NCBI GenBank assembly: GCA_012840625.1
Contig: DUSB01000052.1
Location: 1-5,279 of the forward strand
Reading direction: 5' to 3'
Source: Syntrophomonadaceae bacterium
GTDB lineage: Bacteria; Bacillota; Syntrophomonadia; Syntrophomonadales; Syntrophomonadaceae
Length of the DNA stretch: 5,279 bases
A program made the position numbers and the translations under genes. This document shows, piece by piece, positions 1-5,240 of this stretch. The notes beneath the pieces were generated by a model that worked only from the letters and a program-made list of their open reading frames with translations, had not been told where the DNA came from and did not search any database. Each line of letters starts with the position of its first letter. Position 1 is the first letter of the stretch.

Positions 1-28
1 TGCCAGTACCTAACCCCATATGTTCCAA
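1..28 (-). CDS. Possible 5' end of a leftward gene, cut by the window edge
   Basis: Only about nine codons are visible, so no function can be given. Reading the minus strand, a strong AAGGAGG ribosome binding site lies at 50-44, followed after 15 bases by a TTG at 28-26 that opens a frame reading M-E-H-M-G-L-G-T-G. An ATG two codons further in (19-17) is the alternative start, but it is 24 bases from the binding site. Neither spacing is ideal. A leftward promoter (-10 TATGAT at 72-67) and a Spo0A-box heptamer sit just upstream at the right distance, which supports a real gene starting here. The exact start and the product cannot be settled from this window. Confidence 0.4.
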
Positions 29-66
29 GATTATGACCCCTTTCCTCCTTTTTACTCTTTCATTTT

Positions 67-97
67 ATCATAGGACACTATTTTTGTGCTTTCGACA
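67..97 (-). promoter_or_regulatory. Leftward promoter with a Spo0A box at the -35 position
   Basis: On the minus strand the heptamer TGTCGAA (97-91) is a perfect match to the 0A-box core bound by phosphorylated Spo0A. It is followed after 18 bases by a -10-like TATGAT (72-67). Transcription would start near 60, about ten bases before the AAGGAGG at 50-44. There is no good sigma-A -35 hexamer; the box takes its place. In Bacillus, Spo0A-activated sigma-A promoters such as spoIIG carry 0A boxes overlapping -35 in this way. The box and -10 are seen directly; activation by Spo0A is inference. Confidence 0.45.
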
Positions 98-163
98 CCA
101 ATGTTGTATATTTCAGAATAGTGTTTGTTTTTATTACATACTTCTTTCTTATTGAATATGTAG

Positions 164-169
164 TATAAT
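164..169 (+). promoter_or_regulatory. Candidate -10 element, distal rightward promoter
   Basis: A perfect TATAAT lies at 164-169 in very A+T-rich DNA. No good -35 hexamer is found 16-18 bases upstream (the bases there are of the type CTTCTT/TTCTTT). If used, transcription would start near 176 and give a leader of roughly 150 bases for the crotonase gene, with the second 0A box inside the transcribed leader. Confidence 0.35.
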
Positions 170-222
170 ATAGTTAATTTTAGATATTAATAGTTTACCA
201 ATAACTAGACGTTCCAGCTGTT

Positions 223-229
223 TTCGACA
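223..229 (-). promoter_or_regulatory. Spo0A box (second copy)
   Basis: The minus strand reads TGTCGAA at 229-223, a perfect match to the 0A-box core and in the same orientation as the copy at 97-91. It lies nine bases before the proximal TATAAT (239-244), between its -35 and -10, a position expected to block RNA polymerase and not recruit it. Relative to the distal -10 it would be about 50 bases into the transcript, comparable to repressive boxes downstream of the start, as at Bacillus abrB. Function is inference from position only. Confidence 0.4.
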
Positions 230-238
230 GTTTATAGG

Positions 239-244
239 TATAAT
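239..244 (+). promoter_or_regulatory. Candidate -10 element, proximal rightward promoter
   Basis: A second perfect TATAAT at 239-244 would start transcription near 251 and give a leader of about 75 bases before the crotonase start at 325. The -35 region (about 215-221, AGCTGT-like) does not match TTGACA, so the promoter would be weak alone or need help. The 0A box at 223-229 falls inside its spacer. Confidence 0.4.
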
Positions 245-324
245 GGGAAAGGAGGGTCGTTTCTCCAGTATTTTTGTTGTATATACGGCAAAACTAAGAA
301 CAAAATGAGGAGGAAAATAAACAA

Positions 325-1140
325 ATGGCAAATTTTGATAATCTTGAAACCCTTAAATTTGAAGTAAACGAGGGTATAGCAGTAGTTACTTTGAATCGCC
401 CTATGGCTGGTAATGCTTTTAACCTTAAAATGGGCGAAGAATTAAAAGCTGTTCTGCAGGAAGTAAACGAAAATCCAGAAATTCGTGTAATGGTCACCAC
501 CGGTGCTGGCGATATGTTCTTCTGCGGTGGCGGTGACATGCAGATGCTTACTGATGTTAACCAGAACCCGGTTGAAGCAGTCGAGGTTTATAAAAAGGCT
601 GGAATCTTTATCCCTGACCTTTATAATCTCACTAAGCCCTGTATCGCAGCTGTAAACGGATTTGCTACCGGTGCCGGTACATCCCTGGCTCTGGCTCATG
701 ACTTTATCCTGGCTTCTGATAACGCACGCTTTGGTGCTAACTTTATCTCCATTGCCTTTACCCCTGACAGTGGTGCAACCTATTTGATGGCACAGGCACT
801 GAATAAGCAGCGTTTAGCTGAATTAATGTTTACTGGTAGAGTTATCAAAGCTGATCAGGCAAAAGAATGGGGTATCTTCAACCATGTTTATCCGAAGGAT
901 ACCTTCTGGGATGAAGTAATGAAGATGGCTAAAAGAATTGCCAACCAGCCACCCCTTGCTATTCGCTATGATAAGATCTTACTCCGCGAAGCCTTTAAGA
1001 ATGACCTCTTTACACAGGCCGATCTGGAAGCTTCCATGAACGGTATTCTTATCACCACCGATGACTTCCTGGAAGGCATCAAGTCTGCCATGGCAACCAT
1101 GCGCGGTGAAAAATACAAACCCACCTTTACTGGAAAATAA
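325..1140 (+). CDS. Enoyl-CoA hydratase/isomerase family (crotonase-fold) protein, PaaG/isomerase-like active site
   Basis: This 271-residue soluble protein has the usual length of the crotonase family, whose members transform acyl-CoA thioesters through an oxyanion hole that holds the thioester oxygen. Visible landmarks are VTLNRP (21-26), the first oxyanion segment FCGGGDMQML (66-75), KPCIAAVNG (104-112), the second oxyanion segment GAGTSLALAHD (116-126) and PDSG (147-150). Aligned by eye without gaps to rat mitochondrial hydratase, the two catalytic glutamates (Glu144, Glu164) become Ser120 and Phe140, while an aspartate is present at position 148. That Asp position is the general base in isomerase-type members such as PaaG. 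A double-bond isomerase or another crotonase reaction is therefore more likely than simple hydration; the substrate is unknown. The ATG start is preceded by GAGGAGG (307-313), eleven bases away. The gene stands alone, with its own upstream control region and a terminator directly after. Confidence 0.9.
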   Translation: MANFDNLETLKFEVNEGIAVVTLNRPMAGNAFNLKMGEELKAVLQEVNENPEIRVMVTTGAGDMFFCGGGDMQMLTDVNQNPVEAVEVYKKAGIFIPDLYNLTKPCIAAVNGFATGAGTSLALAHDFILASDNARFGANFISIAFTPDSGATYLMAQALNKQRLAELMFTGRVIKADQAKEWGIFNHVYPKDTFWDEVMKMAKRIANQPPLAIRYDKILLREAFKNDLFTQADLEASMNGILITTDDFLEGIKSAMATMRGEKYKPTFTGK

Positions 1141-1152
1141 GTACGGGATTAT

Positions 1153-1187
1153 AAATGGGGAAGCAAAAAGCTTCCCCATTTTTTCTT
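1153..1187 (+). terminator. Intrinsic terminator of the crotonase gene
   Basis: A perfect 12-bp stem (AAATGGGGAAGC at 1153-1164 with its complement at 1170-1181) closes a five-A loop and runs into a T-rich tail (1179-1187). It begins 12 bases after the crotonase stop. The opposite strand has only a short TTTAT after the hairpin, so it should work well rightward and less well for the convergent dehydrogenase gene, which has no other visible terminator in the 71-base gap. Confidence 0.92.
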
Positions 1188-1211
1188 GTGTTTAATTGTA
1201 AACAGAACTTC

Positions 1212-3047
1212 TTATAACAGGGTTAAGGCTTCTTCACTAATTTCCAATGCCGAGGTATCATAATCCTTGATCTGGGCTGCTAAAGACATAATCTCTGGTA
1301 CCACGTTACGTATGTAATAACGTGCTGCCAAAACCTTACCAGAATAGAACGGATAATCAAAATGCTCAGCTCCCAGTTCGGCTGCTTTCGCAGAGGCTAT
1401 GATAGCTTGATCTAAAATAAGATAGGCTCCGAATAATTTTGCACTGGCATGAAGAATTCGAGTAGCATACAGTCCAATTAAGCCGGGTTGACCCTCGGCG
1501 GCATAAGTGGTAATGGTCTCTTTAAGATCCAAATAAGCCTGCAGGGCCTTTTCTAAAATGTCCATTTCCCGGGCAAATTCTTCGTTTTCTTTATTTTTGG
1601 CCAGGAAGGTTTCGACTTCCTTGATCCAGGCTGCAAACGCAGCACCACGAGCTAGATTCCAGTTGCGCCCTACCGTAGTAATAGCCTGAATATAGTTAGT
1701 TCCTTCCCAGATGGAATGTATTTTAACATCCCGGCACAGCTGTGCTATAGGATACTCTTCACTATAACCATATCCACCGTAGCACTGCATAGCCTCGGCA
1801 GTAAGAATCCATGCCATATCTGAATTATAGGCCTTGCATATAGGCGTCATAATGTTAAGCTTCCACTGCGCTTCTTTCTTCTCCTCCGGATCGGTACTGA
1901 TATCAACCAGATCCATATAGTAGTATGTTTTACAGACCAGAGCTCTCATGACCTCAATATGTGCTTTTTGGTTCATCAACATACGCCGTATATCTTCATG
2001 CTTAATAATGGGTACACGCCCGGCTTTAGGATTACTCATGAGACGACCTTGAATACGCTCAGTAGCATACTGGGCAGCGTTATGATAGGCTACCGCTGCA
2101 CCGGCAGTTGATCCTACACCCATTTCCAGCCTGGCACCATTCATCATATTAAACATCTGCGCCATTCCTTCTGCTCTACCATCCTCTCCAGGAGGATCAC
2201 CCAGCAGAAAACCACGGCACTTGTTTTCTTCCCCAAAAACCATTACACAGGTAGCAGAACCGCCTATGCCCATTTTATGTTCAATGCCGGCACACTGTAT
2301 ATCATTGGGTTCGCCCAGACTGCCATCTTCATTAACCCAAATTTTAGGCACCGCAAAAAGTGAAATACCTGATGTGCCCGGTCTTGCACCTTCGATACGC
2401 GCCAGCATCAGATGAACGATGTTATCGGTAAAATCCTGTTCACCGCCGGTAATAAAGCACTTATTTCCTTTAATCAGATATATGCCCGGTTCATCAGTTG
2501 GATAGGCTTTACTTGACATATTTCCTACATCTGATCCTGCACTAGGCTCTGTCAAACACATGGTTCCCGACCATTCGCCGGTCCACATTTTGGGCAAAAA
2601 CCGTTTTTGCATATCTTCGCTACCGAACGTTTGAATCAGCTCAGCAGCACCTCCGGTAGCCATATAATAGCAGGCTAAACCGTGGTTGGCGCCAAATAAA
2701 TATTCATTTACGGCCTCATATAAAATATGCGGTAAAGCGGTTTCATCCTCCTTGTTCCAATTGCTGGCACCCCATCCATTCTGCTGCACAAAATGATATG
2801 ATTGGGCGATTCCCTGCGGAACCCTGACCTTGCCATTATCATAAATGCAACCGGGATCATCATTCTCATCATTACTGACAGCTACCATATCCCGGGATGC
2901 TCTTAAGGCTTCATTCAAGATCATTTCCACATCATCGACTGAATAGTAATCACGGTAGCGTTCTGCGGATAAAATTTTTTCTAGATCCAGCCATTCTTTA
3001 AGAATAAATTTGTGATCCCTGGTACTGTACAAGAAATTCGTTGCCAC
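1212..3047 (-). CDS. Long-form acyl-CoA dehydrogenase
   Basis: A flavoenzyme expected to oxidise an acyl-CoA to the 2-enoyl-CoA, passing electrons from FAD to electron-transfer flavoprotein in the cytoplasm. At 611 residues it belongs to the ~600-residue forms with an extra C-terminal helical domain (here about 464-611), as in the DmdC-type group, and not the ~380-residue classical enzymes. Landmarks (611-residue numbering) are the FAD/substrate signature CLTEPSAGSDVG (164-175), FITGGEQD (198-205), IEHKMGIGGSATC (255-267), QCYGGYGY (421-428) and IWEGTNYIQ (446-454), whose Glu448 is the expected catalytic base. The N-terminal segment lacks the GGQG found after GW in many relatives (here NKEDETALP), and there is a short insertion after GFLLG (279-283). 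An upstream ATG at 3071 would add eight residues, but the GTG at 3047 has AAGGGAGG seven bases before it, and that site would lie inside the coding region of the longer form. GTG is therefore preferred. Substrate chain length cannot be read from the sequence. Confidence 0.94.
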   Translation of the reverse strand: MATNFLYSTRDHKFILKEWLDLEKILSAERYRDYYSVDDVEMILNEALRASRDMVAVSNDENDDPGCIYDNGKVRVPQGIAQSYHFVQQNGWGASNWNKEDETALPHILYEAVNEYLFGANHGLACYYMATGGAAELIQTFGSEDMQKRFLPKMWTGEWSGTMCLTEPSAGSDVGNMSSKAYPTDEPGIYLIKGNKCFITGGEQDFTDNIVHLMLARIEGARPGTSGISLFAVPKIWVNEDGSLGEPNDIQCAGIEHKMGIGGSATCVMVFGEENKCRGFLLGDPPGEDGRAEGMAQMFNMMNGARLEMGVGSTAGAAVAYHNAAQYATERIQGRLMSNPKAGRVPIIKHEDIRRMLMNQKAHIEVMRALVCKTYYYMDLVDISTDPEEKKEAQWKLNIMTPICKAYNSDMAWILTAEAMQCYGGYGYSEEYPIAQLCRDVKIHSIWEGTNYIQAITTVGRNWNLARGAAFAAWIKEVETFLAKNKENEEFAREMDILEKALQAYLDLKETITTYAAEGQPGLIGLYATRILHASAKLFGAYLILDQAIIASAKAAELGAEHFDYPFYSGKVLAARYYIRNVVPEIMSLAAQIKDYDTSALEISEEALTLL

Positions 3048-3079
3048 AAAAATACCTCCCTTAAATGTCATTTATTTTT

Positions 3080-3109
3080 AGTATACACTTAAGAACCTAA
3101 AATACACAA
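3080..3109 (-). promoter_or_regulatory. Promoter of the acyl-CoA dehydrogenase gene
   Basis: On the minus strand TTGTGT (3109-3104) and TATACT (3085-3080) are separated by 18 bases, a plausible sigma-A promoter. Transcription would begin near 3073, giving a leader of about 25 bases with the AAGGGAGG binding site. An inverted repeat TTTTAG-N15-CTAAAA (3076-3102) covers the -10 and spacer and could be an operator. Confidence 0.55.
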
Positions 3110-3124
3110 ATATTAGAATATACT

Positions 3125-3154
3125 TTTACTTAATATACAAAATAATCATATTCT
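3125..3154 (+). promoter_or_regulatory. Weak candidate promoter of the small membrane-protein gene
   Basis: TTTACT (3125-3130) and TATTCT (3149-3154) are 18 bases apart, an imperfect sigma-A pair in A+T-rich DNA. Transcription would start near 3161, leaving a leader of about 55 bases before the ATG at 3217. This is the best candidate seen on this strand, but A+T-rich DNA often gives such matches. Confidence 0.3.
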
Positions 3155-3216
3155 TGCGCATAGAGCCTGAGCTTGTTACGCATACTAAAACAAGAAAAAA
3201 AATACTGGAGGCAACT

Positions 3217-3396
3217 ATGTTATCAAGAGATGCGATAATAGCACACTATATCCTTGCCTTTTGCTGCTTTTTTGCCTCGGGCACCAAACTTCTGGTAGGA
3301 CGGGCAGCAATGATCAGTGGCATCTGCGGCGCTATTTTTCTGGCCAGTGCCCTGCTGTCCTATTCTCCCCTGGTAGCATGGTTTAATAAAAAATAG
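3217..3396 (+). CDS. Small two-helix membrane protein, unknown function
   Basis: A 59-residue protein starting at the ATG at 3217, with GGAGG at 3207-3211 five bases upstream. A longer frame from a TTG at 3154 has no binding site and is not preferred. Two hydrophobic stretches, about residues 8-27 and 30-54, are separated by a short segment with K and R (GTKLLVGR), so it probably forms a helical hairpin in the membrane with little outside it; the C-terminus is FNKK. I do not recognise a family. It is divergent from the dehydrogenase gene and convergent with the 134-residue hypothetical protein. Its stop codon lies inside the stem of the shared terminator. The clear ribosome binding site and tight terminator argue for a real gene; no function is suggested by the sequence. 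Confidence 0.72.
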   Translation: MLSRDAIIAHYILAFCCFFASGTKLLVGRAAMISGICGAIFLASALLSYSPLVAWFNKK

Positions 3397-3419
3397 GCTC
3401 CAGCTGGAACCTATTTTTT
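3388..3419. terminator. Bidirectional terminator between convergent genes
   Basis: AAAAAATAGG (3388-3397) pairs with CCTATTTTTT (3410-3419); after one C/A mismatch, TCC (3399-3401) pairs with GGA (3406-3408) around an AGCT loop. The A-run on one side and T-run on the other make it work in both directions. It contains the stop codon of the small membrane-protein gene (3394-3396) and overlaps the stop codon of the leftward gene (3420-3418), so the two genes share it with no spare sequence. Confidence 0.85.
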
Positions 3420-3822
3420 ATTTCTTTTCTTTCCATTGTCCATGAGAATGCACAAAGGTCTGATATTTTCCGTCCGGTGGTTGAAAATCTTCCCAGGTTT
3501 CCTTCACATTATAGTCTAGGGCATCATGATTATTCTTATCTTCCTGGATGATATAATACCGGGTAAGTACCTTATCACCAGTTTTCATGGTTACATAAAA
3601 GACATCTCCCTTTTGACCCTGAAAACCAACGGGAAAAAAGATATGAGTTACGCTCAAAGTTTCGCCCACACCATCCGGTACATCATCATCCTTAAAGTCA
3701 TTTAATATCTCATTTTTGCTTATTACCGGAGGTATGTTGACTTGATGAGAGTATTGCGATTGATAAATAAAAAGTCCTAGCACTAAAAACAGAGCAATAT
3801 AAACAATAGCCCGCTTATTCAC
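3418..3822 (-). CDS. Membrane-anchored or secreted hypothetical protein
   Basis: A 134-residue protein with a short basic N-terminus (MNKR) and one hydrophobic segment (about residues 5-20), then a polar remainder, as in a signal-anchor or uncleaved signal protein facing the outside. There is no lipobox cysteine; the protein has no cysteine at all. The outer part has an acidic patch (DFKDDDVPDG, 42-51), alternating hydrophobic stretches suggesting beta strands (TLSVTHIFFPV; DVFYVTMKTGDKVLTRYYII) and a C-terminal HSHGQWKEKK. I do not recognise a family. The GTG at 3822 is the most upstream start possible because an in-frame stop, that of the preceding hydrolase gene, lies six bases before it. 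GAAGG (3837-3833), ten bases upstream and inside the end of that gene, is the likely binding site, implying translational coupling. A role linked to the hydrolase is inference from this arrangement. Confidence 0.75.
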   Translation of the reverse strand: MNKRAIVYIALFLVLGLFIYQSQYSHQVNIPPVISKNEILNDFKDDDVPDGVGETLSVTHIFFPVGFQGQKGDVFYVTMKTGDKVLTRYYIIQEDKNNHDALDYNVKETWEDFQPPDGKYQTFVHSHGQWKEKK

Positions 3823-3828
3823 CTCTGT

Positions 3829-4749
3829 TCAACCTTCTTTATATCGAACATAGCAACCATCCTCTCTTTTATAAATCCATTCATGCTTACAAAATCGCTC
3901 TAAATGTTTTTTAATCATCATCCGGTTCCAAAACAGCTCATGTTCGCTGCCATCGCCCGGTACAGATAAATCCAGAGACATAATTTCACGAAAAGTTCGC
4001 GGTTGATCTAAAAATTGTAGAATTTTCCTCTCCCGCTCCAGAGCGATGTCTATATATTGCCGTAAAAGAGGACGGACATCACCCTCAAAAACCCTTCGAT
4101 GTGAACTAACCAGAACATCCGGATTTAATTGTATCAATCTCTCTACTGATTGTAATAAATCATCAAAATCTGAATAAGCACCCCCATACCAGGGTCCCCG
4201 CGGCGACAAATCCAAATCTCCGGCAAAGAGAATTTTTTCTTCCGGGAAATAAAAAGAATAATGCCCTGGAGTATGTCCCGGGGTATGCAAGGCGACGCAA
4301 TAGCTTTGACCCATATCTAATCTATCGCCATCTTTAAAAGTTCCCGCTAATGCTATCGGTTGAAACCCTGGTTTTACCAGGACATCATCCGGTAGTTCTG
4401 CTGTACGGTTCCAATTCATGCTTTTCTTCTGTCCCATTAGTTCTTCCCAATATTGATACCCTGCAGAAAGATGATATTCTGTTTCATCTTCAAAAGCCCA
4501 CCGTTCCTCTTCTCCGGCCATAAACTGCGCTTGAGAAAAATAGGGCCAGCCGTGAACATGATCAAAATGATAATGACTAAACAGTAAGGTTTCTATCTTT
4601 TCCGGGGGCAAATGCTGGTAAACCCGTCCTGAACCCGCATCAATTAAAGTCTGGCGTTCGCCATCAATATAAAGTGAATTACTGTAGGGGAAAACAGCCC
4701 GGCTGTCAGGGCGTATCACCTTAATACAAGCAGTTAGTTCAATGAACAT
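3829..4749 (-). CDS. Metallo-beta-lactamase-fold hydrolase
   Basis: A 306-residue cytoplasmic-type protein (no signal peptide) of the MBL-fold superfamily, expected to bind two metal ions and hydrolyse an ester, thioester or related bond. The ligand set is complete: the HxHxDH motif at 59-64 (H59, H61, D63, H64), H159 in HTPGHTPGH (155-163), D178 in FAGDLD, and H217 in SSHRR. DAGSG (37-41) is the usual strand before the active site. Residues about 235-306 are helical and basic and resemble the winged-helix-like tail of LACTB2-type MBL proteins. Substrate is not predictable: glyoxalase II-like, lactonase and nuclease-like members share these motifs. The ATG has GGAGG (4760-4756) six bases upstream. 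The next gene follows after six bases and probably shares its transcript. No good separate promoter is seen in the 76 bases upstream, so some read-through past the terminator at 4775-4812 is possible. Confidence 0.92.
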   Translation of the reverse strand: MFIELTACIKVIRPDSRAVFPYSNSLYIDGERQTLIDAGSGRVYQHLPPEKIETLLFSHYHFDHVHGWPYFSQAQFMAGEEERWAFEDETEYHLSAGYQYWEELMGQKKSMNWNRTAELPDDVLVKPGFQPIALAGTFKDGDRLDMGQSYCVALHTPGHTPGHYSFYFPEEKILFAGDLDLSPRGPWYGGAYSDFDDLLQSVERLIQLNPDVLVSSHRRVFEGDVRPLLRQYIDIALERERKILQFLDQPRTFREIMSLDLSVPGDGSEHELFWNRMMIKKHLERFCKHEWIYKREDGCYVRYKEG

Positions 4750-4774
4750 CTTCAGCCTCCACTGAGCTTTTTAT

Positions 4775-4812
4775 AAAAAAAGGACAGGCCCGGCCACGCA
4801 AGCACTGTCCTT
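4775..4812 (-). terminator. Intrinsic terminator of the acidic-protein gene
   Basis: On the minus strand AAGGACAG (4812-4805) pairs with CTGTCCTT (4787-4780) around a 17-base GC-rich loop, and is followed by seven T (4781-4775). It begins 13 bases after the stop codon of the 131-residue gene and ends about 25 bases before the hydrolase start. The loop is larger than usual, so it may be leaky, which would matter because the hydrolase has no clear promoter of its own. Confidence 0.8.
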
Positions 4813-4825
4813 AGTTTCGACTGGT

Positions 4826-5221
4826 TTATTCCAGTTTATCCAGCATTTCCACTACCATATCAAAAAAGTAGTTCATATCCTCTTTATCATTGACCCCGGC
4901 TTTGAAACCAATTTCTGGAAATCTACCTGATCCATTAATGCGAACATTAATCAAATATTCAGCCTGTTCCATTTCTTCTTCGATTGAATCCATGTCTAGC
5001 TCTATATCATCCCATTCGTCAATCGGTAAATCACCATCGGAAAGAATCATCTCATCTCTGTCAAACTCATCATCGTTATCCAATATCTGTGCTACAATCC
5101 ACAGCACATTGCTGGTACTCATATTTAGTTCTTCACTTAGATGAAGAATTTCGTTTGCAACGGGTGTAATTTTCAGTAAATCCGAAAGATTTACCGGATC
5201 TCCCTTTCCCCATTGATTCAT
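4826..5221 (-). CDS. Very acidic hypothetical protein
   Basis: A 131-residue soluble protein of unknown function. The ATG at 5221 is chosen because GGAGG (5233-5229) lies seven bases upstream; the longer frame from 5254 would place that site inside the coding region and adds a cysteine/glycine-rich stretch that looks non-coding. Residues 48-88 hold 21 Asp/Glu out of 41 with a single Arg, flanked by a likely helical N-terminal part (NEILHLSEELNMSTSNVLWIVAQIL) and a C-terminal part (EYLINVRINGSGRFPEIGFKAG, then a helix ending DMVVEMLDKLE). There is no signal peptide or membrane segment. It has its own terminator. No known motif was recognised, and the acidic stretch does not fit an EF-hand loop. 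Confidence 0.8.
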   Translation of the reverse strand: MNQWGKGDPVNLSDLLKITPVANEILHLSEELNMSTSNVLWIVAQILDNDDEFDRDEMILSDGDLPIDEWDDIELDMDSIEEEMEQAEYLINVRINGSGRFPEIGFKAGVNDKEDMNYFFDMVVEMLDKLE

Positions 5222-5240
5222 AAGACCACCTCCGCATCGA

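Larger units (their letters stand above)
29..324. other. Divergent A+T-rich control region upstream of the crotonase gene
   Basis: This stretch of nearly 300 bases has no convincing gene. It holds the leftward promoter and ribosome binding site on the left, two rightward -10 candidates (164-169 and 239-244), two 0A-box heptamers in the same orientation (91-97 and 223-229), and the crotonase ribosome binding site at 307-313. The second 0A box lies within a small inverted repeat, CTGT...ACAG (218-230), and the first within GTG...CAC (86-98). No terminator-like hairpin with a U-run or riboswitch-like fold was recognised. Confidence 0.6.

Noticed and set aside
243..308. A 21-codon open frame in the crotonase leader whose TGA overlaps the GAGGAGG binding site, possibly a leader peptide.
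   Set aside because: It has no convincing binding site, begins inside the proximal -10 element, and a stop-free run of 21 codons is common by chance.
2221..2415. Plus-strand open frame opposite the acyl-CoA dehydrogenase gene.
   Set aside because: It lies within the conserved FAD-domain coding region on the other strand, with no binding site or recognisable protein features.
3048..3071. Eight-residue N-terminal extension of the acyl-CoA dehydrogenase from the ATG at 3071.
   Set aside because: The AAGGGAGG binding site for the GTG at 3047 lies inside this extension, and no binding site precedes the ATG.
211..3410. GTTCCAGCTG occurs at 211-220 and, inverted, at 3401-3410.
   Set aside because: A ten-base match with a palindromic core; the second copy is part of a terminator stem, so this is most likely coincidence.
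4769..4801. TTGCGT and TATAAA as a promoter for the hydrolase gene inside the preceding terminator.
   Set aside because: The spacing is 20 bases and the start would fall almost on the ribosome binding site; the TATAAA is largely the terminator's A/T run.
5032..5078. Possible EF-hand-like calcium loop in the acidic protein.
   Set aside because: The Asp/Glu spacing lacks the D-x-D-x-D-G-x-I-x-x-x-E pattern; the acidic residues are spread without the central Gly and hydrophobic position.
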